This document shows, piece after piece, positions 24,664 to 37,179 of a stretch of DNA of 64,000 bases. This stretch comes from Sphagnum compactum (taxonomy: Eukaryota > Bryophyta > Sphagnopsida > Sphagnales). Where the stretch lies: the NCBI GenBank assembly GCA_965153455.1, contig OZ234499.1:6210515-6274514 (forward strand), read 5' to 3'. The notes under the pieces are model-generated. The model was not told where the DNA came from, did no database searches, and saw nothing but the letters and a program-made list of their open reading frames with translations. The translations under genes and the position numbers were made by a program. Within the stretch, counting starts at the first letter, position 1; every line of letters begins with the position of its first letter.

Positions 24664-25075
24664 ATGATGTGAGAATTGTGATGTTGAAGCCTAAAAATGA
24701 CAATGTCCAAATCTAATGAGGGTCCATTTTGTAGCAAAAATGTGAGGATAGAGTGGTATTTGTGATCATACAACACTAATTTTTGCATGTTTAATCACTT
24801 TTTTGAAGATAAAATGTGCCATAATGATTTTGCTAAGTTGTCAAAAACATGTGTTTCTTTTTTCCATGTTACATAATTAGATGTGATGTGTGGGAATTGT
24901 GATGCTAAAAGTGACAATGTTGAAATCTAATGAAGGCCCATTATATAGTAAAATTGTGAAAATAGAGTGGTATTCATGAACATCATACACCCCTAACTTT
25001 GGCATGTCTAATAATTGATGAATATTGTGAAGATATAATGTGCCATAATGATTTTGCCACTTTTATCAACTTTAC
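24664..25075. repeat. tandem duplication, about 225-bp unit, two copies
   Basis: 24664-24870 and 24892-25075 share, in order, GAATTGTGATG, a TGACAATGT word, AAATCTAATGA, ATAGAGTGGTATT and ATGTGCCATAATGATTTTGC. The copies have diverged by substitutions and small gaps. Neither is coding. Confidence 0.75.
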
Positions 25076-25875
25076 AATTGAGATCTTCCACTAGGGGGGA
25101 TGCAAAAGTTTTATGGAATCAAATATAAGGTCCCAATTACATTTGTGTGATAAAAATATACAATTATTAGTTGAAAAGAACGAGCATATTTACTTCAAAT
25201 GAAATTTATAATTAACAAGGATTTTTACAAACTCATTGATTTATTATAATTAAAAGAAAAATAACATAAGCTGGGTTTGACACATAATTTAGGTTTGAGA
25301 CCATGAAAATACAACTTTTAATGCTTAATCATTTTGAAGTGTTTTTGAGTATTTTACATTCATTTTATGTACACATGTACATAATAACATTCATATGGAT
25401 TTTTTTAAAATCATGTAAGTTCATAAATCATGGATTTGAAAATATTCTTCTTATTTAGCCACATCAACTGGATTAAATAATGGACTACTTTTTAAGCAAA
25501 GTTCCAAGGAGGTGGGTGTGGGTCTAAATAACATGTTTAGACCCCAAGTATGTGTACATTAAATCTTTAAATAATACAAAAATACCAAAAATTATAGACC
25601 TTCAAGGTCATACCCCCAACAATTAATCGTTTGTTGCAACATACCAAAAGTAAACACATGAATACCTAAATGATTCTTCATCAAACACCCAAAATCATTC
25701 TCTACAAGTACTCACTCCATCATTCATTGGTTTGTCACTCTTTTTTTGAAACTTTTTATCAAAAATGTTCACAATGGGTAAGTTGTATCAACTAACAAAT
25801 AAGGATATAATTGCATTCCATTAACATCAACCACAAGTTGTATCCAAATTTATCAAGACATTAGTCTTTTTACAA
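25076..25875. other. AT-rich spacer
   Basis: Nothing recognisable beyond AT-rich, gene-free sequence. Confidence 0.35.
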
Positions 25876-25879
25876 AGTA

Positions 25880-26060
25880 CTCATGAATGCATCTCCATCA
25901 AGCACTCTTCAAGGTTGCATGGAATGTTTTGCGAGTGTCAAAATTAGCAAACGTTCAAGTGGCTCTCATGTTTGACCTCCCAAATAAATGAATGTAAGTT
26001 CCATCCACAACATCCACTACGTTGTACGGCCAAGTGATATCTTTAAAATAATCTCCAGTT
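25880..26060 (-). pseudogene. possible PIF/Harbinger-type transposase fragment
   Basis: The minus-strand frame reading from 26060 carries WPYNVVDVVDGTYIHLFGR, then after a stop a stretch with FANFDTRKTFHATL. A hydrophobic run followed by DGT-x-I is the context of the first catalytic Asp in DDE transposases of the PIF/Harbinger group. An in-frame TGA follows about ten residues later, and more stops come near 25905. Only about 60 codons are interpretable and no terminal repeats were found. This is a tentative assignment by motif. Confidence 0.35.
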
Positions 26061-27325
26061 GAACAAAAACAATGAGCTATGAATGTGGATACAAATGTTG
26101 AACAACTTGTGATTATTCATGAGCACGTCACATGCAACATGCATTTTGAAATTATAGATGCTCCAACATTGCATACACTTTCATTTGCTCAACATGAATC
26201 CCATGTGTGTATCTATACAAAACAATATTCATCACCTTTTAAATTGGTTAAGGAGCTCACACAAATAATAGGCAATATATATATATATGCATCATCCACC
26301 TTCTTGTGGCCCAAGTTGAATGCCCTGAGCTTTCCAAATGCTTGGGATACAGGACAAATAGAACCAAGGGGAAAATAAGAATGTTGTTATGAGAAATATT
26401 GTTCTGAAGAAACCCCTTCCCAAAGACCAAAAAAACAATCCTCCAAGAATGTGTTGTATTTTGTTAAGAAGCATCACATGGGCTGCTAAACCACAAAGAC
26501 TGAGTCACAAGACAACTCCTTTATTATTTTAAAAAGACGGTAGTAAAAATGCAGTTAAATGAAAAATAATTTCACAGTCTATTTTCTCCGTCCATAACAA
26601 TGTTGTCATGTATTTACAATATTATCCAGTTAAAAACTTAACTGCCAAGTGAAAAATGGGCACAAGGAGGGACCCGACAAATTGTGTGCATCATCAAGAA
26701 GCAGGGTACACACAAACATGCTCCTCAATAATGGTCACAGAAAGCAAAGAGAAATGTAGACATGTTGACAAGCTTCTAGAAGTTTCTGGAGTTTCTACTA
26801 CCCTAGTCAACTTGCTCATGGCACAATCCTACCTCTGCTTGCTTACATGGTGTGTGACACAATTTCTCCAGTCCTTCCTCCTGCCCATTTGTCCAGTGCC
26901 TCCCTAAACAAGAAGCCCCCACTAACTGAAACCTGATCTCTCTCCCTCCTGCATGACCATGTCATAAAAATTTGGAAATTTGTCCATTATATTACAGATC
27001 CAGTCTCCAATTAAACAAAGACATCTCAGTTCAGATTGGTTTTTGCTTTACACCAGCAATCAATTCGTAAATATACTCTCTTCAGGCAAAATGCATATTT
27101 TGCCTGCAAATTTCAACTGTGCTAGTTTAATCACACTCAAAACCTTTCCCTATTTCAGGACAGCTGCTGGCAACATCAACCTCTAAAAGGCTTTGCCAAA
27201 TTCCAGGCAGAATGTTTCAAAAGCAGCTCAAGTTCAAAGAGTGCCAGTAAGAAACCATTTTCTAGGTTAAATGGCAAAAAGAATTGCTATCAGTTATATC
27301 ACAACATTTTCAGGCATGGATGCTG
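26061..27325. other. 3' flank of the histidine kinase gene
   Basis: AT-rich to about 26.5 kb with a TA run at 26276-26289, then gene-like composition up to the stop codon at 27326. It presumably includes the kinase gene 3' UTR. No poly(A) signal could be chosen with confidence, and no second gene is recognised. Confidence 0.4.
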
Positions 27326-30300
27326 TCATCTGCTTGAATTAAGCTCCGCAGCAACAGCCAGCAGGGCTTTTGTGGCAAGGGGCTTTGTGAGATAGAAGTC
27401 CATTCCAGCTTCAATGCATTTGCTCTCATCCTTGGCCATTGCATGAGCTGTGAGGGCAATTACAGGGGTGTGCCATCCCATTTGACGTTCCTGTTCTCGG
27501 ATTCGTTGAGTGGCACCATATCCATCCAACACTGGCATCTGCACCACCAATTCTTTAAACCACATCAGTGCCTATGTCATAGATGGCAAGTCAAACGTAA
27601 GTTCTACTCATTTCTATAAAGCATGATGATGGGAAGTTGGCCTGTTAAGATCTTGAAGCTTCTAATCCAGTTTCAAGATTCAGATTGTTGGCTAGGTATC
27701 CAACTACAACATATTAGTAAACATGGGCCTGTGCAACAGTACAATGCCACCAGGCTGAATTTGGTAGCAACCATTGGAACCAGGCACTACATAGCCCTTC
27801 AGTTATCTAGTGAAGTTTTTGAAGTTTGGAATCTGAGAATATCGACAGGACATTGATGGGACTGGTCCTATGTTCACCTATGATGGCAACCTATATAATA
27901 ACTCTCGTTAGAATTAAGAAGTCTTGATACTCACAATTAAGAAAGCCAGAACAAGGTTAAAACTTTTCCTTGAGTCAAAAGACTTCCAGATAAGGACCCA
28001 AGAACCAGGAAGAACCACACAGAAGGGTAGAAATAAGACGAAGGACAATAAGACTAGCACTGTGAACACAAGTGACAGTCTCTCACCTGTTCAATGACCA
28101 TCAACAGTATCATATATGACAGCAACTTCTCTATCACAACTTACCTAGATAACTGCAAATTTGGATTCTAGAGGGGTAACACTGCACCTGACAGTCCATG
28201 AGCACCAAATCGAATGGCCGTGGCTTAACTGTAGAGACCTGAACCTGAACCTGCTCATCTTCATGGACTTCACCTTTAGAGTCTGCACGTTTTTTTAAGC
28301 TGCCATAGGAGACCAGTGAGCCCAAGGGTCGTGGTAGATTAGCTAGCACCAGCTGGGCTGCTTCTGCACCATTGTCCACACACACAACAGTTGCACCTAG
28401 TCGTAGTAGCATAGTTTTTGTTAATTTCTGAAGAACACGATTGTCCTCGGCTACCAAGATATGCATGCCTGCAAGTGAATTTGCAGGACCCATTATCTCA
28501 CTCTCTCTTGTACCCCTCTTGGATGGTATCACCAAATTGACATCAGTACTTGCCACAGAACCTGTACTGGCAACCTGCATTGCCACCACTGAACCTAAGT
28601 CCTTTTGTGGGTGGATATCTTCACCTATCTCCTTGGAATCTGACCTATTTTCAAGGCAGGTAGCAATATCTTCTCTTGGATTCAGGCTGGCAGACAAATC
28701 CCTGCTCGACTGTCGATGCAGCATCATTTTGGAGACAATATCAATATTTTCAGCAGCTCTGCTATTTTCTGTGTCTAAGGTGCTGTCCATGTGTGACTCG
28801 TTCATTGAGGCAAGAACAGGTTGCCAAGGTGATTGGTGCCCTGCCCTGATTTCCCCTGAATCTGAGGCTGGCCCAACCATACTGGTTCCAGCATAGATGT
28901 CTTTGCTTTTTACAAGCAACTCCACCTATTACAATCCAGTGAAAGTGGAACAATTAGCATCCAGTAGCAAAACCAGCCCTCAGCATGAACAGCTACCAAT
29001 GTAATATCAATGAGATTAAAGAGTGGCAACAATTCAAAGGTAAAATGACAATGAGTTAGGCTTTTATAACTTTGTGAGTGTTTCCCAAAAGCTTCAGACC
29101 ATCATCATCATCACATATAGCAGTGATATGCTGCCATGACTACCCACTGACTTCATTAACTCTGGATGGTAGGTGCTGATAAGCATGTTATAATGTGCCC
29201 AAAATTTGGGAAACCTATTCTGCAAAAGCTACTGATATCAAGCACTGGACCCAAATTCAATAATTTATGAACAACAACCCATATAGATACCTGATTCCAA
29301 AGAGATTGAAGGCGTGACCCATGCAAAGGCTTGTGTAGAACAAGGTGGCATGCAATAGCTCCTTTCTTTCTTTTCAGACGAAGGAGGGCTGCACCAGGGG
29401 TGTTTGCAGTGAGCAACCAGACCACTCTGACCATCGCTGAAGTTTGTGGTAACCCACCTTCCAAAGCCAGGAAGAGCTCCTCCAGTGAATCAGGAGCCAA
29501 GGCCAAGTCCACAACTACTAGAATCCCAGTTCCTGAAATCCTTTCATTTTTCATTAATGATCCACAAGAGGAAGAGACAAAATCATCTCTTGACATTCCC
29601 TGGGCTTGTATGTCACTTGAGGTAGCAACCACTTCACTCTGCTGCCGACCATTCAGGTTGGCAGCCCAAGTTTCAAAAGAAGTACGTCTCACGGGATCTA
29701 AGCCAGCAGCCCATACCTCAAACCAGCTGCGCAGTTGGCTATCAAGGTTGCCAGACCCATCTGATTCAGAATAGTCCTCTCTAATTAACTCACTAACAGG
29801 TGGATTTGAGAAGCTCTCCTTTAGTAACACTCTCTGCTTTATCCTCTCAAACATGGGTAGAAACTCATCCCAGTGGCTAACTGACCAAACCTGCCAGATC
29901 ATTCCCATCATCAGAATCAAAGATGCTATGATACAATTTAACTGCTTTCTGGATATCAAATGGCAAAAAGATCAAAAAACTGGATATATGCATTCAAATG
30001 CATCCTACTGATTGACAACACCTTGGAATCTCCACACAGATTCAACATCTACCCAACCTACAGACTATCATTTTAGGCACATAAGTCCATGTGCATAAAT
30101 CAACACTCAATGGTACTCAAGATTCAGAGCAAAAATCAACAAATACATTCATCCAGTCTGACCTGGAAAAAAATTCAAAGATTTGACATCAGTGCACGAA
30201 TCATGTTTTTTACCTGCAATCCACGTTGCTCCATCCATCGCTTGACAACTTGTTTCCCTGCCTGCCCTTGCATGGCCAACAAAACATGAATGCCATCAAC

Positions 30301-33300
30301 TTGTGGCAGGTTGCCAAAGCTTGACATTTGCATTCGATGCAAATGATTTCCTCCATCTGTTGACATGCTGAGAGTACTGACTGATGGAGCCTGGTATTCA
30401 GGACCTCCTGAGTGCCTGACTGCAGCAGGAATTTTGAGCAAATTTCTGTTCTGCTTTTGTTTTTCAGGCTGTTCCTCAGCACAGGGAAATATAAGGTTGA
30501 AGCGAAAACGTGTACCAGGCTCACCAGGCTGATCTTTGTCAATGATGCTAATGTTCCCACCCATTAGACAAACCTGTTTAGTTCATCACAGCACATACAG
30601 TTATGGACACCATATAATAAATGCTTTGATATGCTGATATGCAAAGGTGCACTAAACCCACACCTATGAGATTTCAGAGAAAACTCTGCGATAACTGTGG
30701 AGGTAACCATTGTGTAAGTTGCAGCAAAGCCAAAACTAACATGACAAGAATGAGTGCAGTCATAATCTTAACACTGTCAATCACAAAGAATTAGACTGTC
30801 ACTGTCATCATGAATTGCAGTGATTAGCTGTCATGACTCCCCACTGACTTCATCAGCTCAGGATGGTGGGTGCAGGTAAGTATATAAACTGCCCAAATTC
30901 TGGGTAACAAGTATAACTGAGTTTCTGTTTTATTTCTCGAAGTAGTGCAAAGACTCAGTCATGATGTTGGCCAGCACTCAAAAGACATAGATGGTACAAT
31001 ATGAACCAGCAGAGTAAACATCTGTGCTTATGACTGTTCAATAGTTAAAGCACTGAGATAAAATCTGATCAACTACAGCCCAAACCTTAAGGTCAAAGTG
31101 ACTAATTTTGGACATTGGAATTGAGATTCCTCAAAAGAGCTGGCACCTTTCAAACCAAGTCCCCCTCTCCTGGCTCATGCACATAGATATCTGGAAAATT
31201 CAGCCCTGGGCAAAAATTTAACTGGACTCACACATGCCAACATGCTGAAACATGCTCTGATAAAACTATGCAGAACATTGTTAGTTGTTCAAGACTGAGC
31301 AAGTGAGAGGTTCTCACCAATGAATATACAATGCCAAGACCAAGCCCTGTGCCACCATGTGTTCGAGGAACAGATGAATCACCCTGCACAAAATTTTCAA
31401 ACACTGCCTTCCTCCTCTCAAGGGGAATGCCTTTCCCAGTGTCGTCAACATCAAATTCAAACTCAATTTCATTGTGTTTCCTGGAACTATCGAGATTTGC
31501 ATCCAATTCCTGGTATTTCTTGTTCTTATCCGAGAGAATGTGTTGCAAGTGCTTTCCAAGGCTTCCAAAGACACCACTGTGTACTTTATCACAACTGCAT
31601 AGAGCACTTGCTGAACTTCTCTGCTTGGGCCATGCTCGTAAAACAACATGACCTTCACTGGTGAATTTCACACCATTGCTGAGAAGGTTAGAGAGCAGCT
31701 GCTTCACTCGACCCGAATCGCCCTTTACATGTGCCACATGCTGGATTGACTCATCAGGAAGATCAAGCACAACTTCAATTCCTTTTTGTACACCCAAAAC
31801 TGCAAACATGTCCACCACCTCCTCCATGACATTAACTAGGTTGAATTCTGTTTCCTCCAGTTCGAGCTTTCCAGCCTCAATTTTGCTCATGTCAAGAATT
31901 GTGTTCAGTATTCCTGCAATAACAGAACCACAGCTAATTTAGCAACATCCCAAATTGGCATATAAATTGACTGAGGTTGCATGTATAACCAATGCATGCA
32001 TTCCACCTTCACATTGCAAAGAAGCCTGATGCTGAATGAAGAACACAGACAACGCACCAAGTAAGTTTGTTGCACAGGACTTCATATGAAACAGATTAGA
32101 CTCGAGCTCTGATGATTCTGTTGCATCACAGAGGCAAAGATCAATGAGACCAAGAATGGCAGCCAGTGGAGTGCGGAGGTCATGGCTCATGCTAGCAAAC
32201 ACTATGGACTTGTGGGAGTTTTTTGACTCTGCTTGCTTGGTGGCCTCCAGCTGTTGAAAAAGAGCTGCACGGAGCTGAATTTCGTTGCTTACACCTTTGG
32301 TGAGGACGAGGATGAAGAAGCAGCCAACCATGCCAACACATGTTGCCAGCACAACTAGTGATGCTAGTGCCACATGGCTGCGACTGTCAGTTGGACCCCA
32401 AATGCTATTTCGAGGCAGCACCATGACAAACACCTGCTTTGTTTTCCAAAATTCCATCAGAATTGCAAAACCATGATACTCCTCACAAATGAATTTCACA
32501 TGGATAAACATGAATTATGTCAAATACTGATCCAATGCTATGTAGCCTGCATACCGGTCTTATTTGGGTTGCAATTCAGACCCAAAATATTTTGGTAGTA
32601 TCTTTAGCAACCAGGCTTGTTAAAAGCTATAGCTACTAATCTTTATGGAAAGGTTGTGCACAAAGGCAAAATAATACCAGGGTGATATCCGCAACCTGCA
32701 TAGGGGCGCTGTCAACTGTGTATTCCGTGCCCCCTATCAGCACACGATCAGCCCTAAAAACCGTTTTGCTCAGGAGAGTCATATTGCCCTCCACTAAAGA
32801 TACCAAGTATCTTGCAGCACCAGCAACAACAGAGTTATTTGAGCTCATTGCAGAAGGTAAAATTGGCACCCCCAAGGAGCCAACTTTGATAACAACTGCA
32901 TCTCCAGTCTGTGCTAACAACCTGTTATCGTCAGTTGTCATGTAAAGACTGCCACCCTTGAAACTGAGGCTTGTGAGTAGTGTGTTGATTTTTTCCATTG
33001 AGATCCCAATGACAGCCACACCAATGGGATCAGATCCATGAGACTGCCTGACTGGTGACAGTGAGAAGAAAAGAAGACTTCCTGATCCTGATAGAAGGAA
33101 GCCCCAGGATGTTCCTGACTCAGAGTGCAAACTTGTGTTGAAGAGTTCACTCTCCCAGTAGGGAACAGGAACAAATGGAATTGCATCCCCTGTCGGCAGG
33201 CCTGTGATTGCATCAGCAGGCTGCCGATAACAATTATACTGAGTATGTCTCATTGAAAGCTGCTTGTATGGGCTCAAGACATCAACCACTTCCGATTGCA

Positions 33301-35405
33301 AAGAGCGTGTTCTTGCCATGAAGGAAGATGGATAAGAAGAGTTGGCAAACACCAGTGATGTGTCATTGAACTCTGATGAATATGACAAAAACATCCTGTT
33401 ATTTCCAAAGAAGGAAACTTGGTACTTGTCGCGTAGAGCATAATATACAAGGAATAATGCAGGTCTCACCTGTTCAAGAAGACAACAGGAACACAAATCA
33501 GTGCACAGAGGATAACAGAAACACAATAAGAGGAGAATTGGGTCAAGCACATTCCTGTCCTCTAGGTAACCCAGAATTTTGGGTGACAAGTCTCTGCAAT
33601 GCAAGGTAAAAGAATCTAAAGATTCTCTTTAAAACTGAATGTATAAGGGCATGCAATTGGGTTCATGAGGAAGAAGGGTTTCCTTCCTCAGATTTCAGTT
33701 TTAACCAAGAACTGGAACAGTCATCACATTAAGGATTTCCAATCCAAGACAATACTATGAGAGAGTACCAAGGAGGAAGGTGAACCTGCTCCTCAAGGGT
33801 AGAGAATGCAGAGAAGTTCATTGGCAAAAGAGGGGAGCCAAGAAATCCTGCAAGTGAAAGAGTGGATGCATTGTTTGCCTGCAGGAGTTCTCTTGTGCTA
33901 TCCTGGGTGCGTGCTAAGAGCTCATCTCGGAGTGCTGAAGCCACAACACTGACAGATTCCTCTGCATGTTTTGATGTAAAATACCAAGTGAGAATGGCCA
34001 GCAAGGTTATGAGCATCGCCAGTGTCCCCTGTCAATCACAATGCCTACACAATTGTTCAGTCCTTCCAGTGTGTGCAGTTCTGCATTGCAGAGCTCACAA
34101 TAACCACAAAAATCTATGATCCCCATATCTATTAGATTGCAGAGCAAACTCCACAACAATACTTTGAAGGTAACACGACAATGAGTACTGCCATAACCTT
34201 ATGAGTGTTGCTCACAAAGTCTCACCACCTTCATCATGAATAGCAGTGACAAACTGTCATTACATTGCCTCCTGACAATGGTTGTAGGTATATTTATCTG
34301 CCCAAGATTTTACGCAAACCATCATACAAACATCTGCATCCTAAGTTTCAGTAGCATTTCTGGAAGCAACAGGAAGACTCAGACATGGTGTTGGATAGCA
34401 CTCAAGAGACTTAAGACATCAAGGATCCTCATTCAAGCTGCAACAAGCTTGTGAGGGTAAGCTTCATTTCATTTTAGCTCGACCTTGTACAAGCAAGCAT
34501 CTAATTCAATGGCATAGTGAGGCCTACATAGAGGCTACTACTGATTGCAGCCTCCTGCATCCTGAAAATATCCCTCTAAGCAGACCAATGGTGACTACTA
34601 AAAGACGATCATACCACTGGTGATCCACTAAAAGATTGATGATCCCCATTATGCAGCTGTCAAATCCTCCACTGGAGCTTGAAGTCCAAGAAGTAGATGC
34701 TTGAGTTGAATATCATAAGTTTGGGTTCCACCTACACATTTAAGGGAATGGGACCTGACCAGGCAATTCAAAACCTGAATAGGGGGAGCTTCATGAATAC
34801 TGCTGCACATGTTTTGGTCCACAAGATTGCTTCTGTCAAATGCAGAGCCCATCAGTGGGTTGTTCTTGTAGTGCAATGGCAAAGTCTAACCCTAATTCTA
34901 AATCAAACAGGTTAACAGAGACTCTGAAATTGTGATTCCAAAGCACATAAGGTCTACATGCACAGCGCTTGAGGTGATCAAAGGCCAGAGCAGTAATCCA
35001 AATCCAAAAGATGCAAGACATGGTCAAGTGAGCAGCCCTTTTTTCAGTGTAGGTTAAAAACAGGTGTATAGCACTGTAAACAAGAAGAAAGTGCGGCATT
35101 ATAGTCATCTTCGCCTTCAAACACTTCAATCACTGGTACCAGAGAACCGGAGGCATACTGCTTTGCATTTCCTGCCGATACTTTCATCGACAATCCTAGA
35201 CTAGCAGAACCTCGAAACAACTGATCCTTGAAAAGAAGTGAGAAAAACGTACCGTAATGGTTAGTCGACCAACAAGAAGCGGATCAAAATTCTCCGCCAC
35301 GCTGCATATGCCCTCCCCCAACGACATCCCACAATTCAGCGCTGTCGCCGCTTCCACGTCCTCACCCTCCTCCTTCGCATGCGAAGACGCCTCCCTACTA
35401 CCCAT
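27326..35405 (-). CDS. CKI1-type hybrid sensor histidine kinase
   Basis: Two-component kinase expected to autophosphorylate on His and pass phosphate to Asp, then to phosphotransfer proteins. Nine exons join in frame to 1356 residues: 35405-35253, 34028-33786, 33469-32678, 32433-32058, 31913-31318, 30573-30214, 29890-29291, 28925-28188 and 27538-27326. The start is the first Met after an upstream in-frame TGA. Order: short cytosolic N terminus; membrane segment at about 52-68; sensor region 70-415; membrane segment 417-440; coiled linker; H-box SHDLRTPLA (His480); MSKIEAGK at 530; N-box near Asn601; DTGKGIP at 679-685; GGTGLGLGI at 708-716; degenerate receiver at about 810-1030 including LHKPLHGSRL; polar linker; receiver at about 1194-1350 with Glu1200/Asp1201, phospho-acceptor Asp1284, Thr1316 and Lys1338. 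LHGSRL, MSKIEAGK and the receiver loop insertion point to CKI1 rather than to CHASE cytokinin receptors or AHK1. Arabidopsis CKI1 is shorter (about 1120 residues). Confidence 0.9.
29035..29230. repeat. intronic repeat in kinase intron 7
   Basis: This segment resembles parts of introns 5 (30735-30990) and 1 (34170-34420) in the same orientation. Shared words include TTTGTGAGTGTT or its variants, CATCATCA, GCAGTGA, CTGCCATGACTACCCACTGA, GGATGGTAGGTGC and TGCCCAAAATT. It may be a short interspersed element or an old internal duplication. Confidence 0.65.
30735..30990. repeat. intronic repeat in kinase intron 5
   Basis: Longest of the three copies. It shares GACTCCCCACTGACTTCAT and GGATGGTGGGTGCAGGTAAG-like words with the intron 7 copy. 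It shares the downstream part (AGACTCAGTCATGATGTTGG, AGCACTCAAAAGACAT) with the intron 1 copy. No TA or poly(A) tail was seen. Confidence 0.7.
34170..34420. repeat. intronic repeat in kinase intron 1
   Basis: Third copy of the intronic repeat. It starts near GACAATGAGTACTGCC, contains CATCATGAATAGCAGTGACA and ATCTGCCCAAGATTTT, and ends with GAAGACTCAGACATGGTGTT and AGCACTCAAGAGACTTAAGA. The first half aligns with the intron 7 copy and the full length with the intron 5 copy. Confidence 0.7.
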
Positions 35406-35664
35406 GGCTGCGGGATGTGGTTTTTTCGCTCCTGCCGCTGCGGCGGCTCCTAAACACCAACCTCCTCTGCCGTCCCCGCCGCCCTCTATCCTTCACATTC
35501 TTGGCCTTGACCTAGGTATTATTCACGGATCTCCCCTCAGAGGCTCCAGATGTACAACAAGTGCCAGCAGCCGCTTACCCAGAACGTCAGAAAGCTGCAG
35601 ACATACTTCAAGAGCCATAGACATCATGAGCTCTAAACTAGGCAAAGCCACAAAAAAGCTTTGG

Positions 35665-35710
<46 letters not shown>

Positions 35711-36000
35711 TCCAAAACTAGACACAACAAACTCCAGAAACTCTCAAACTAACAGCTTGCATCCCACAATCGCAACACAACGAGTAGTACACACAAGGAA
35801 CAAAAAAATATTCGAGAAGAACTCTAGACACCATCGCGCGTGCGTCCTTCTTCGTCTTCCTCGTCGAGAAGGGTGAGAGTACAGAGCAAAAGGGCGGGGG
35901 GTGAGCGCGACCGATGGACGGCAGTGATCCAAATCGGAAAGAAAGGAGTCGATCTAGTGGCAATTTTAGGTACCCGCCTAAAGCAGATGTCCAGGTTGGT
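35406..36000 (-). promoter_or_regulatory. presumed 5' UTR and promoter of the histidine kinase gene
   Basis: GC-rich sequence upstream of the kinase start codon. A compound microsatellite (GT then GA, read on the plus strand) runs 35665-35710, giving a TC-rich then AC-rich tract on the coding strand. A plus-strand frame open over 35257-35688 is an antisense shadow of exon 1 and the leader. No TATA box or transcription start could be assigned. Confidence 0.45.
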
Positions 36001-37000
36001 CTGCTATGGGAAGCCCTTTTTTTTAAATTATTTTTTAATTTTTAAATTCGAAATTTAAGTGATTTTGGAGGGTTTTCAATCGCCAGAAGTGAGGAAAAAG
36101 AACCGTTGAAAAAAAAACCGCCATATTTATATAATTGGTTTTCAATGTGTAGCCAAAAATATGGAAGGATGCTTTTTTTAACTTGAATTTCATAACCCTG
36201 GTTCATAGCCAGATTTGGCTAAAGCTTCTTTAGGGAAGCTCGCCACTTTTTCTACATGATCGCCTACAAACAAAGAATCTTTAGCAAGGGGTGTGTACGC
36301 CCCCAAAAATTAGGGGGCTCCTACCCTTCCCCATGCAGTAGTACCAAAAGGGTTCTTTTGAATGAGAGAAGGTTTGCATGTGAATAGCTGAAGGTCCCTT
36401 CGATTGAGGAAAGTCTCTTTTGGAATACAAAGCAAAAACTCTTGAAGTGTGTTTTATGTGTAGGATACACCTAGTGGGGCTTCAACCACTTGAGAGCCAA
36501 GGGGGTGCTTCTTTTGGGAACACCCCACTCTAAAAGCATTACCCCACATAAAGCACAAGCAATGTTTCATTTTTTTCTTACATGTTGGGTATCACCCAAA
36601 AATTTTGAAAAAAAAAAGGTGAGGCGTATAGAAAATGAAACAACCCTAAAACCCTAAACCCAGGGTTTCTAAAATAGCAAGCATTTTGTTATTTAAAATT
36701 CCCCACCTTTTAATGGAAGAAGAGTTCCCTCGCAAGGTGCCCTACAAATAACTTGGAAATATATGTTGGTGCTTTACATGTAAAGCAAAGCCCCATGAGT
36801 ATGGTTGTGTGCATATAAAGGAATTGCACAAGGCAAAATTGAGGTAGGATTTTATAGTTTCCATGTATCATTGTTTCAAATGTTTTACCACAACATAAAG
36901 ATCAACATTTGTCAATTCAAGGTTTGTTGGTGGTTGCATTCTTGACTATGAGTCAATTTCCCAAATAACTTAACCTCCGATTGTATATGGAGATAAGACT
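36001..37000. other. intergenic stretch with dispersed repeat and telomere-like words
   Basis: 36060-36260 resembles 21440-21610 (AGCCAAAAATAT followed by GATTTGGCTAAA and TTCTTTAGGG or its counterpart). ACCCTAAAACCCTAAACCC lies at about 36642-36661. No gene is recognised. Confidence 0.5.
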
Positions 37001-37179
37001 AGGAGGTTTAGCCACCTTAACCTAGCATAAGCATCTAACTACCTAACCTAAAACAAGATACATAAGTTGCAAGAATAAGGAATTGATGTCCTCACCTACA
37101 GAATGAAACACAAAGATTTTACCATTGCATCGACATTTTTTATATAACACAAAATTGAACCACATTTTAATAAACATTA

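Noticed and set aside
28441-28896. 151-codon plus-strand open frame
   Set aside because: Antisense shadow of kinase exon 8, which has receiver-domain homology on the minus strand.
29331-29774. 147-codon plus-strand open frame
   Set aside because: Antisense shadow of kinase exon 7.
31314-31664. Three further open frames over kinase exon 5
   Set aside because: They overlap the exon encoding the N and G boxes in other frames and have no homology of their own.
27326-35405. Cytokinin receptor (CHASE kinase) or ethylene receptor
   Set aside because: The sensor region shows no CHASE motif and no three-helix ethylene-binding domain, while kinase and linker motifs fit CKI1.
35257-35688. 143-codon plus-strand open frame
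   Set aside because: It covers kinase exon 1 in antisense and runs into the GT/GA microsatellite.
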